DNA of 42,431 nucleotides. It comes from Azolla pinnata. Taxonomy: Eukaryota > Streptophyta > Polypodiopsida > Salviniales > Salviniaceae. The position numbers were made by a program, and so were the translations under genes. The notes beneath the pieces were generated by a model. It worked only from the letters and a program-made list of their open reading frames with translations. It did not search any database and was not told the DNA's origin. This document shows, one piece after another, positions 11,697-24,000 of this stretch. The DNA lies in contig JBBBWG010020000.1 of NCBI GenBank assembly GCA_037176905.1, positions 90,314-132,744 of the forward strand, read 5' to 3'. How positions within the stretch are numbered: the stretch's first letter is position 1; every line of letters starts with the position of its first letter.

Positions 11697-12065
11697 GGGA
11701 GAATTACCAAAAAACGCCTAACAAAATTAGAAAGTACAATTTAACACCTACTAAAACTAAAATTTACAAATCAACGCTCAATTAATTGATTGACACCAAG
11801 TCAACTAATTGTGAGTTCAATTAACATTAAATAAATTAATTGGTTAACACCGAATTAACGCGTTAATCAATTCATTAGGTTCTAAAAGTTCTTGCTTTTG
11901 TTGAGCAAGTGTAGTAAAGAATTAATCGATTAGGATCATTGAGTGGGTCGATTAAGGGATTAGGTGGAAGATGAGAGTAGGTGTTAATCTGTATATATTT
12001 CGGATTAAAGTAGCCGTTAAAAGGCAATTTATAGCATTGTTGGGCGCTTTTTTAGTAATTCTCCC
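11697..12065. mobile_element. MITE copy 1, 369 bp, TIRs and likely 9-bp target duplication
   Basis: The left end GGGAGAATTACCAAAAAACG and the right end, read inverted as GGGAGAATTACTAAAAAAGC, form terminal inverted repeats of about 28 bp. The flanks AATTTTATA (11688-11696) and AAATTTATA (12066-12074) match at 8 of 9 positions, as expected for an aged 9-bp target-site duplication. That length is typical of Mutator-like elements. The interior is AT-rich with repeated TTAATTGATT blocks and has no coding capacity. Related copies lie at about 24449-24890 and 33316-33825. Confidence 0.8.
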
Positions 12066-15000
12066 AAATTTATAACCTGCTTCCTGCGAATCTACTTTGG
12101 GAAAGAAGCAATAATAGATTTTAGGGTTAGGGTTTTGTCCGCGTGTGCTGCGGTGAAATGCATTGCCCGACAGACAAAACGTGGCTTCACATCCAAGAGC
12201 AGGAAAATCTATGGCGTGGATTTTGTGTGCGAGCCAATCATTTCCTGCAGACACTTCCCGTGTCGCCCGCTGCTACATTTGAGTGGCGGAAAAGCAGAGG
12301 CGGCAAAAGCCATACAACAACAAAGAAGACGAACACATTCAATGGCTCCCCAGGAAAAAACCCCCAAAATTTTGTGTGGTTAGATTCTGCCAAAATGGAG
12401 GAATATGGAGAGCTGATCCCGTTCAAGAAAGAAGATTAGGGTTTCCTCGGAAAAGATTGTATATTTATGGCCATGTCTTTGCTATATTTAGGGCTTCTTG
12501 CCCTAGATTCCATCACCTGCTGTACGGCCCCATGTCTACTACTCCAAAGAGCCGTTTCTCACCAATATATTCCATCCTCTGCTAAACTTGGTTATGGTGA
12601 ACTAAACCTTCGTTTAATTCATCGCCCATTTCAATTCAGTTATGGCGACGAGACTTAGTTATTATTCATCACCCATCCTTTGATAAACTTAGTTATGGTG
12701 AAGTAAATTGTAGCTATTCATCACCTTCTTCATAATTTTCCGAGATGATCATCCTCTTTAGAATCTTCTCCTTTTCTCTTCCTGAATCCATCTTTTTTTT
12801 TGCAGACAAAACTTATATCAACGACGTAATTCTTCCCACTGATTGATCGATCAGAATGTAGCAGTACAGTTTTTTTACGTTGTACGACAATGACGCGATT
12901 AGCCGATCGTGAATTGTAATGATATAATATGTAGTGAAATGCCATCTACACATTTGTTGCGAAGTCATGTCGCTTAGCTCGGATCCTTGTTCTGTAATTT
13001 GAGTACAATATGCAGTGTACATCTCATTTTCCAGAACTTAGAGAGGATAATTACATTATACACACGCTCTGGTTGCTATTTTAGATCTACTGTAAATCTA
13101 GATGATGTCTACCGTTATGAACGATTTGACGAGATTTCATTCTGATATATTTGCTTGAATCGTGTTCTTTATAAACTACCATTCAGTCAAGCTGAGTATC
13201 CTCCGGTCATTTGATGTAAAGCAGTGTCACGGATCACTTTTTGATTGCGCCATCACCGAGTTCATATATTATATGTTTTCAACCGTAGCATACAAATAGA
13301 GCATGGTTTCCAACTTTGGCTCCGTAACTTCTTTATTACACAATATAATTTTGTAGCAAGATTGATTAATCATAGCTAAATTTAGGGGTAGTTAATATAT
13401 GCTACCTGAATGTTTCCTGACATTAATGTCCACATACAATATCTTAGAGATTTGGTTAATAGATTCAATCAGTTGAATCCCACAAAACTAATCATGCTGT
13501 TAGTAAGAGATCATATAATATTGAATTCATATCCATATTCGGGATAAAGAAACATGACCGCCAGCTAATTCTGTATAAAAGATATTTGCGACTACCCAAA
13601 CTGTTTTACGTGCGTGTTGCAAATTAATCTTGATCCAGGAACATGATGTGTAGTAGTAATCGTAAGCCCTACTAATTAGTAGCTGTAGTTCATCCTATAA
13701 TTAGCTTGATACCGTGCTGCTACGTAGTAATGATCACACTAGCCCCTAGAGAATTTGTTGCATTTACTTGGCATGATGGTCAGAGCTTACAAGCTGCAAA
13801 TGGCAGCAGCTATTTACGACGAGTCACAACTCACGACCATAAATACAAAATCTAGCATTCCGTGCAGCTTAAAACTTTACTCATGGTGAAAATGCTGGAA
13901 CTTTGGAGTTATAGCCCTATAGTACTCCGGTCCGTGCCCAAATGTCTGATCTGATCTAATCTGATCCGGGCAACGCTGCTGCATCTTTGAATTGGTATTG
14001 GGATGTTGTATTCATCAGCTAGTAGGCTTTTGTTGCGTGTAAGTGATCATCTCAAAGGTCGTGTGCAGTATACCCTTAGGTTATTCATGCGCCATAGCTT
14101 TATATACTACTAGTCCTAAGTTATCTATATCTAGGGTCAATAATTAGTTGCAAACAAATTAGTCATATCTTCAAATTATGGATACAATATCCGAAACAAA
14201 ATTGTAGATGTACCTGGAGCTCGTGAATGTTTAATTTGTAATATATTGCAGCTGTTGGCTTCGCGATTTCTATCAGAAGCCATCTCCCCATTATTATAAT
14301 TTATAACCGGCATTCAATCCAACGTCCCATGATTGATGTATTGTTAATTCTGTAATGTTGTTTAGCTGGAGGTGTAACTACTTGCAGGTGCATTAACGTG
14401 ATCAATGAATGATATTATCGCCACTCATGCTATACATCGGTAATTTCGTATGAATATGTATACATCATTGCTACCTAAAATGCAGACACAATTCATCTGT
14501 AGAAAGATTAAAAGAGAGGTTTGATATGATTTTTAACAGAAAATTCGGGAGCACATTATGGCATAGTGAGGTCATCTCTTATGGTGACGTTAAGGCAAAT
14601 CCTGCTGCGATAGAAACACACATCATTATGTAGGGATTCTGCTTCGACGTCTTCCTCTTTCAATGTATATTAAACTTGATGGCTTTGAGGCTACGAATTC
14701 GACGCTATGAACTCCGAAATTGTCTCCTTGTCCATTGGACTGTGATTATTATATCTTTCAAATCTCCAATATCAGGCATGTTCCTTAGTACTTGACAATC
14801 AAGATGATGTGTTCTCTCATTGGTATTCATTTCAATCTTCTACGGATATGCGTGGTTGAATCGGACGATGTCAATCTAGCTAGCTAGACTTTCTTGATCT
14901 AATTATTGCGCATGCTAGGAGGTTCATATTCTAATTCTTCTTGATCAAGCTACTGATCATTGGACGGATAATTCGGATGATCGCAAGTAATTAGAACGAG

Positions 15001-16373
15001 TATTGTTGATTAGGCTGATTTATAATACAATATGGGCTTGCAGCTGAGAACACTGCCGACAAACATGGTTTCTGCGTCGACACAACGTATGCAAGAGTAC
15101 ACGTGTTGCGTAAGGGGGAATATTAGCTAGAGTGATCACATTAGCGGAGTGCGTAATCACAGTCTAGAAGTCATTCTTTACATAGTGTTCTTAGAAGGAC
15201 TAGTTGGATTCATCTATGGAGGAGGTCTACTCTATGTATTCTAGCTAGTCATGAAGATTGCGAGACAATTAAACCGTGATCATGATGTCATCATTTGGTC
15301 GACGGGGTAATTCGGGCGAGAAATAAATAGTTCCAAGCCTTCCGCCAAAGTCAACATTTCGATATCTTGCTTACCCCCTTCATCATTGCGCCAATATTTA
15401 AATAAGGGTTGACACGAATGGTCGCAAAGCACACGCCTGCGTATCGTTTGACGGGGGCCGTCGGACGGCAAATTCTAGTGGCTGGGCCGGTAACAATTCA
15501 GAGTTCGTATTATAATAATCGATCGACGAATCGAAGAGCATTGCAGCATTCATGGCCTATTTACTCTATATTTAGAGAGCAATATCCCCACAATATCGTT
15601 CTTCAAAAGAGCTGCTTGCTCAAATTATGCTCCAGCTACACCTGATGCGCCTTGCCGCATGAATTACCTGCAAGTAGAGCTCAAAAGGATAGCCTGCGAG
15701 GACTGGCTTACAGTTTGAACGAGCGAGAATGATCAGGTGGTGAATCGATGGTAAAAACAAAGGAAACAAACAAGGAAACTGGCAGAAGACAGATCGGAAG
15801 ATGCGGTTCACGTGCCGATCGTTGTCGAGCGCCGATGGATGCGAGCCGATCATTCGCACGCCGATGAGCGGTGGAAGGGGGGGGGAAGTTGGGTTTCGAC
15901 GGGTTTTTCTCTCTGATCAGTGCAAAGTATGTTGTAACTACGGATCTGGTGGTGCCAGCAGGCGATCAGGGAGGGAACGAAGCAGAGCTGGGTCTGAATG
16001 GCAATACGAGGGAGTGAGTGGTATTGTAAGGCGCGTGGTTGTGTGGGGCCACGAGGGGATGATTGACGGATGGATCGATGGATGGATGAATCATGTGAAG
16101 GCTCCTCCTGATACAGCTCTGCGTTGATGGCTGGTGCAGCAGCTACAGACAGCTGCAGGGACGCGAAATCAGGCCGCAGAGAGGTCCGGTACAATTCGGA
16201 GAAGCTCTGTATCCGTCTCCCAGTCTCTCAGTCTCTTGGTCTCAGTTTCTCAGTATCTGTCTCTCAGTCTCAGTCTGTATATATTTGTAATGCAAAGAGG
16301 AAGGGTACAGACAGGAGCTGATGGTGCAGAGATCAGGATCAGAGGCCCCTAGAACAGCCCCCAGACCAGAGCC

Positions 16374-16406
<33 letters not shown>

Positions 16407-16685
16407 TCTAGTAGAGAGAGAAAGCAAGTTAGGGCAAAACAGTGAACTGATTACAAAAATCAAAATATGTAAAGAAAAAGAAAAAAAAAGGAGATGCAGT
16501 AATTGTGATGTTGTGTTGAAAAAGTGCACCCTAGAGAGAGAGAGAGAGAGAGAGTAGAGAGAGGAGAGAGAGATCCCATCCATCCATCAATCGCTTTCAA
16601 CCAACAGAAGCCCGCGAAAAAAAAGAAGAGAGAAAAAAGCCCGGGAAACAAAAAGAAAAGCGCCCCGACAAAACAACCCAAAAGA
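12066..16685. other. Spacer, no gene recognised
   Basis: The short open frames near 12135-12660 and 15280-16200 show no domain. Around 12585-12725 a weak repeat of TTAGTTATGGTGAA with TTCATCACC occurs. From about 16200 the sequence becomes CT/GA- and A-rich, which probably marks the distal promoter or 5' UTR of the KNOX gene. The rest is AT-rich without recognisable features. Confidence 0.4.
16376..16573. promoter_or_regulatory. GA dinucleotide tracts upstream of KNOX gene
   Basis: Two GA runs (about 16376-16404 and 16535-16573) lie roughly 0.8-1 kb before the KNOX start codon. Such tracts are binding sites for plant BASIC PENTACYSTEINE (GAGA-binding) proteins, which are known to act on KNOX and other homeobox genes. 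Whether these are used is inference. Confidence 0.45.
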
Positions 16686-16686
16686 T

Positions 16687-16975
16687 ACGTCACACGTGGC
16701 AGCCCGAAAAGGACCCGCGAACAAAGAGCGGAAAAAAAAAAGGATTGAAGCAAAAAAAAAAAAGCCCCCTCCCTTTTTTTGTTTCCTTTTTGTTTTCAAA
16801 AATAAAAATAGCGGAACATTATCTTAAATCCGCAAAAGAAAAAAAAAAACCCCTTTCGTTTTCTTCGCGTCCCCGTTGACCGGGGCCACGTGGCGGGCGA
16901 TGGCCCGTGGCCGGCCAATCGCGAGGTGACGCGTGGCACTGCCCGCGCCGGAACACCACGTGGCGGCCACGTGGC
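16687..16975. promoter_or_regulatory. Cluster of four CACGTGGC (G-box/ABRE-like) motifs
   Basis: Exact CACGTGGC octamers occur at 16693-16700, 16887-16894, 16957-16964 and 16968-16975. An ACGCGTGGC variant lies at 16929-16937, and TACGTCA sits just before the first copy. The segment 16855-16990 is GC-rich, in contrast to its surroundings. CACGTGGC is the core bound by plant bZIP (ABF/ABI5) and bHLH (PIF) factors. It lies 380-670 bp upstream of the KNOX ATG. Confidence 0.65.
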
Positions 16976-17037
16976 CATGCAGATTAGGGTTCCGCGCTGG
17001 GGATAATTCCATAATATTATTTATATTATCGGTCGGT

Positions 17038-17265
17038 ATGCATGTGCGCATGCATGTGCATGGTGCATGTGCGCATACATGTGCATGTGCATGGTGCATG
17101 TGCGCATACATGTGCATGCGCATGGTGCATGTGCGCATACATGTGCATGTGCATATGCATGTTTGCTATCGGTCGGATGGTATGTGTGCATGCATGTGCA
17201 TATGCATGTTTGCTATGGGTCGGATGGTATGCGTGCATGCATGTGTATGTGCATGTGTCCCATGC
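17038..17265. repeat. 31-bp tandem repeat of alternating purine-pyrimidine DNA
   Basis: About three copies of a 31-bp unit (CATGGTGCATGTGCGCATAC...) at 17060-17155 are followed by two copies of a longer unit containing TTTGCTATCGGTCGGATGGT. The whole tract is dominated by GCATGTGCGCAT and CATGCATG steps, almost strictly alternating purine and pyrimidine. It ends less than 100 bp before the KNOX start codon and is probably 5' UTR or core promoter. Confidence 0.8.
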
Positions 17266-17357
17266 ATGCGCGGCACACGACGGTATGTATACATACGTGT
17301 CGGTTTTTTCTTCTTCTGTTCCATCAGGGCTCTTCTCTTTTGACTGAGTGCGCGGCT

Positions 17358-17377
17358 ATGGCAGATCAGAGCTCCCA

Positions 17378-17413
<36 letters not shown>

Positions 17414-17546
17414 TGGCTTCTTCTTGTCCCTCAGCTCGCCCTCTACCACCGCTGCTGTCAAAGCTAATCATCATCATCACCACCATCATCATCATCACCG
17501 CCGTCATAATCATCATCACTATAATCAGAGTTCTCATGATTACGGC

Positions 17547-17580
<34 letters not shown>

Positions 17581-17993
17581 TCTCCACCATTTCTAGCGCC
17601 GCCCACCTCTGCAACTATGACCATTACAGCGCTTATGATCATGGTGCAGCAGCTGCCGCCTATTATAATAGCAGTAGCCATGTCCATGATCATCATGCAG
17701 AGCAAGCCCTAATTATTGTGGAAGAAGCGCCGGCATCTTCCAATTACATTAGCCGGCAGCAACGCAAGCACAGCAGCAAGTACAACGTCGCCAAGTACAG
17801 CGGCAGCATTAAGCACAGCAGCTGCGCCGCCACCAGTGGCCATGGCCTGCATGATGGTGATCGTCTGCAGGCCGCCGCCGACAATATAAGTCGAAATATC
17901 CATGTTGGTGGTCATCGACATGAGGATTATAATACAGCGACAAATCTACATCGTGGACACAATCAACGCAACACCACCAACAACAACAACACC

Positions 17994-18028
<35 letters not shown>

Positions 18029-21000
18029 CGATGACGACGATGATGACGGTGGCGGTGGTGACGATGCAGATGATGATGACAATGATGATGATGATGATGA
18101 TGCTGCTGCTGAAACTGGTAATCAACTGCGCTGCGATCATGATGATGATGGCGATGGCGATGGCGATGGCGAAGCCGAGGGTGATCATAGTATTGCCAAT
18201 AACATTGATGACGATGATGACGACGACGACAATTCGGAAATGCATGACATGATCAAAGGAGAGATAGTTTCTCATCCTTTGTATGAGAAGCTGCTCTCTA
18301 CTCACTTGGAGTGCCTCAGCATCGGGCTTCCTCACGAGTGTGCCAAGGAGCTCGAGCGCCAAGTCTCCGGCCGTGGCCATGTCGGCTTTGCTGTCAAATA
18401 CTTGGCACAACAGAAGCAGCGCATCGACATCGTTGATCAGGATCGACAAGATCAGTCCCAAAAGCATAATTTTCATGATCACCTGAAGAAAGATATCGAT
18501 CAATTCATGGTGAGTAAAATTAATAATTGGCAGCAAATCTCTGATCATTAATTATAAGTACCCGTATCCAATTATAATCACGCCATCACGGCCCATCTAA
18601 TTTTAATTATTCAGGCAATATATTATATCCCCAAAACATCCCTTCATTCAATATAATTAGCCTTCACATTTGACGACGAATCAGCGGCGTGTATAGCGAC
18701 CTTATTAATTTCTTTCTCCCCATCGATATATTGCTGAAAATTATATGATTTATTAGTATATTAATGTGCTAAATATTTCTCTCCCTATAATAGACAAATT
18801 TGTGCAGTAAAATTATGCCAGATGCGTATATTAAACGCCTGATCGTGTATCCATATCTCTCACCGCCTTTAGCTTCTTATATATTATCGCGGACCTTGCT
18901 CCTGCATTAACATGCCAAATGTATTAACTACTATGGAGTATATTACCTACAGCTCATATTGATCAGCTTCTCCTCATTAATGAAGCAAATTGCTTCAACT
19001 AATTATCCAATGTTTCATGTAAACTTTTTCTAATAGGATCAGCCAGCAGGATATTGATGATTGCAAACCATTACGGCCTAGTAATTAATTAAATCTTCTT
19101 CAGCATATAGTTATGCACAATATAGACAATATTGCTGCTTTGATCACTTATAGGCTATAATTACACTACTGATCAGGTTTCTAGATTGTGGGGCCCAATA
19201 TTATAGCCGAACAAAATTTTAGATGATCTAGCGGCTGATTTGGTAGAAACATATAATTACGTTCTCATGATGTATAAGAACAAACTTTCCAATTGCAATA
19301 CATACATGATAGATACTGCAAACATACATGCATATAACCTACATACGTAAGCGTATGCATGGAGGCAAATCTCTAATAGCACCTAGACAAATATTTGGTT
19401 CCATTCGTGTATAATTAAATAAGATCAGAATAATGGTTCTAGTAGAACTGATAATTAATCTGCTCCATGTGTGGTAATCTCTTTAAATTAAACAGCGGAC
19501 ATATCTACAAGCACTAACAGAATGGAGAGTGAAGATGGAGGACTCAATCCTACCTCAAATGAAGAAAACTATGGAAGAGCTTCTGGAGATAGAGCATTCA
19601 TTTTGTGAATTGATCGGTATGGAGCATACTCAGTAATAATTAGAAGGGATTTTCTTAAGATTATTGACATTTTCAACATGCTGATTCCCGTTCTCATGAG
19701 ATAAATTAATTACGCCGTAGGGCACCAAATATACCATGGTTTCTATCTAATTGCAGGCGCAGCTAGGCCCAAAATCAATATATAATTACATAAATTTGTG
19801 ATAGTAATACATGCTCAAGATTGAATATTTGTAGGAATTACATGTCAGCCTGCATAAGCAATTTCCTGATCAGGTATTCTGTCGATTTAGCTATTCTGTC
19901 GGAATCCCAGAAGATAGAGATTAATGAGCAGCTTATAAAACGCCATATTAGAGCAGCACTAATCAGTACAGTTGTGGTTTCTAATCACAAACTCCATCGA
20001 TATATTTATACATATTGTTAATTAATGTAGGAATGCCATGGAACAATGCATCAAGTGTGATCGACTATCGTGATCTAGCATATGCAGAGTCATCTGATGA
20101 CGAAGATCAGTACACGACGAAGCTGACACTAATGGGTACGTCGTCGCCAGCCTGCAATTCTGATCCATGCATGAAACTAAATTCATCATTCACAACATTA
20201 ATGGATATCAAGCAACATCTAGGAGAGGTGCGTGATCAAGGCCCTAATTACAATTAGTTACTATGTCATGCATTGAAATCTAAGTGTTTAATTTTTTCTG
20301 ATCTACAAGATCCATCATTAATTCTCATGATTAAATTAATTAGCATGTAGATTTTCTTTGTTTCAATATTAATCACCTCAGAATATTATTGCATATAACC
20401 CCTAATTAATATTGATAACGTAATTAACACAATGTTTTGTTTTCCATGAGCTACTATATCTCAGTACATAATCCATATATGATTCTTGAACAATGATTGT
20501 GAATCTAGAATTATAGGGAGAATATCTTTTCTATAAGAGATGCAATCTTGAAGAAACGGCAAGGGAGCCGGCTTCAAGCAGATATAACAATCCTTACAAA
20601 TTGGTGGAATGAGAATTCGAATTGGCCATATCCAACTGTAAGTAGCCTTATACAAACGGCGTACTCTTCAAATCTTGATTAATCTAATTGACGTTTAATT
20701 AACTTGATCTCAAGCTCTAGTCAACATTAATATTGCTTCTGCTGATTGATGATTGAACGAAAAACTTGGCATGATCATGAATTTATAGCTATATCATAAT
20801 TATCTCAACGTGGATATTGATGCTAATTTTTTGTAAGTCAAAATGATCGCCAACTTGTAGTGGATTAATCCTTATCAGTGGACGGACTGGTCACTAATAG
20901 TTTACAGCTCAATGACTTGCATTTTCTGATGTATAACATGTAATTATAATAGCCAGCTAGTTGCAAAATATAATCATTACGATTTTCGCCATGATCATGC

Positions 21001-24000
21001 CCCTTGACCAGAGAAAAATCGATTAAATTGCTAAACCATGGGAAGGAGTATGGAAACTATGTTAATGGGCTTAGTCGAATTAGATCAATGCAATGAAAGT
21101 CATATATTATAGCATAATGCTGCACCATATTTACGACAATATTATTGATCTTCGACTGTTGATTCTCATTTCATAACCTAATTCCTTTCATGGAACAAAA
21201 TTATAAGTTCAAGACTTTGATCATTAGTCGATCAGTATACTGTTATAGTTATAACATATCTTATAAGGATAATTAAAGGATAAATGCTTTTCATAAGACA
21301 TGCAGCAATATTCGCCCATAACGGCCATGAAAACATGAGTAGATACAGAATGTACAAAAGCCAAATTTTTTATCACAATTCGTTAATCGCTGACGATATG
21401 CTTGTCGATCAGATCAACCCTAAATATTATGCCGGATTCTATCACATTCCTGTTGGTTAATTAATGGACAACAACTGTATTTAGCTCATAATTGAAAGCT
21501 TTCTCTTATAATTGGTCAAACTCCCAATGCAAATTGAAGTGAATTTAAGAACGTGTTCCCTAGTGAAATGTGAATTGTCTGATAGAAAAGACTGAATCCT
21601 AGGGTTTAAAGGTCTAGTTAGGGGCTTATACGTTCAATATTTAAGATTATGATGTATCTACACCGCTTCATATCCACAATTACTACTCCATCACCTTAGG
21701 CATAAGACCAGCAAATCAAATCTGCCACAAAATACTTCACAAGCATGGTGTTAACAAATTACTTTTGAGAAGTACTGCAGCAACACAAAAGTTGTGCTGC
21801 TGGGCTAATAATTAACTGTGAATATTTCTTGAACTTTATTGATTCAATTAGTCGCGCCTTATGCAAGAAAATCCACAATATATGTGGTAGTCTTGTTGAA
21901 TTAGACTTAATTAAAAGAGAACAAGCAGCTGCCACTCATTGACCAAAAAAAATCAAGCTGCACATTATACCCAATAAATTAAATGCTGCTCAATCAAGCC
22001 TAAGAAAAGTTAAGGTTGATGAAGCTATTTTCAGCTAATTAAACATATAGGTCATCACAATCAACCCGCGGCATTGCATAATTAATTTGACGTAATTATG
22101 GGTCCACACAATCAATGAACTATATCACGTTTGCGATCGGCCAGTTAGTGCCAATCCTTATCATCAGGTTTGTGACAAATTGGCTGCCACTACTTTCAAT
22201 CACCATAGTGGACGTATTTGTAACCTGATTTTTCTCGACGTATAATTCTACATTCATTATGAATGTGAACTGGTTATAATGGCCTATAATATCAGCCAAT
22301 GCGCAGTGCAATCAGAACCCATTTATAAACTTATAGCTCTTAATTGCAAGGCCTTGCAATCAGTAGGCAAGAGCATTTAATTTAATGTTATTCGTTGAAA
22401 CTAGCAAAGATTGGTGATAGAAAAAAAATGTTAAGGATTGGTATGTAATCATCATCAATTATCCGGTTGCATATAAGTATGTAGATTAATTATTAGCCTT
22501 CTGTACACAGTACCGATGAGTAATGCATTGAATCGGCAGAAAAATCTTTTGAATTCGATAAAACAATCTGTCTAGTTCTCTCTAGCCCCTCTAAAATTTC
22601 TTCATAAGACTTTAGAAAAGCCATGATACCTTCTAAAGTCACAATATTCATGGTGAAGAGTTAAGTTTGTAGATCTATCCAGCATTTGGAATAGGGATCA
22701 GTGGAGATAGGAACCAGCATTAGCACTTCAGTACATGCTGGTTCGACAATGAATTTAAAGAGTGAGCATCAATGAGGCCTAATCCCATTGCTAAATCTCT
22801 TGCTATATTGTATAGCCTATTCTTCTTACTCCAACCTTGGAGGCTCAATTTACTAGATGAATTATAATTTCTCTTGGTAATTACCACTGAGCCGCATAAT
22901 TTATAAATATGTACAGTGTAAAATGGTAGAAAAAGAATTAAAAGCCCGTCGATTTGGATATAATTCCCTCGAGAGTCAATATGTTACAATGTTGTTCCTA
23001 ATGTGCAGAGGCGGTGTACGGCAATTATTAAAAGTATAGCTTATTATAGGTTGTATGAATCGAGAGAACACATTATTAAAACCAGCAGCTTCTAAGTCAT
23101 TGCACCAAATTCACAGTATAATTTGAAATGTGTATTGCATTAGAATTGAAATCACTCATGATGAAGTGTACACGTTGAACACATTAATATCTTTGATTTA
23201 TTTCTCTATCATTTTACAGAGGGGTAGTAATCAGATCATAATAATATAATTTCGCCAATAGCTGTTTAAACTCAAGTTGATCATTAATATGCAATAATGC
23301 ACGGAAGTCTAGTACTTTACATAATATATACAATGGCTGAAGTTAACACGGAAATTGTAACACGGAGATAGTAAGAAAATTTCTTTCATGATAATTAGCA
23401 TAGTTTCACAGAAAGTACAATAGTCACGAATTATAACCAAAATCGTCTGAGTATTGACAAAGGTTGGTATTGTATCTATACTCAGAAGATTTTGGATAGA
23501 TTCAGTAGACTTTGTTTTTATGCAGTAAGCTTGTACCGCCAAATACCCGGAGAATATATATGATAAAAGAGTCTATAGATTCATGTACTGTTACTGGATT
23601 GATCCGTTGTATACACAGCTAGTTGCAACCTTGTTTGGTTTTATAAGCGCATACAAATAATATTGAGCTGTGCAGTAATTGTAAAACCTTATGATAAGAA
23701 TTGTCTGAAGGAGGACTAGCTGAAATCTCTCAGCTTATACTAGATTTAGTGATGGATCCAATATCGACGTTGTGATGGGCTCTTCATCTTTGTAACTAGA
23801 TGGTAGACGGCTATATTTTCTATTTACCAGCATCTTGTGTATGAGGACTAGCGGCTGCTTAATGGTAGTATATATGCAAATTATCAACCCAATTCCGGAG
23901 CAGATGATCAGAATATTGTGCAATCTCCTTATATTCTTGAAGGCTTGAAATGAAAATAAATTAATAGGCCAGTAAAATAGCAGCCCAAATCTTCTAATTA

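Noticed and set aside
17166-18548. Minus-strand frames rich in Met, Ile, Ala and Val opposite KNOX exon 1
   Set aside because: They are complements of the His, Asn, Asp and Ser triplet runs of the real gene.
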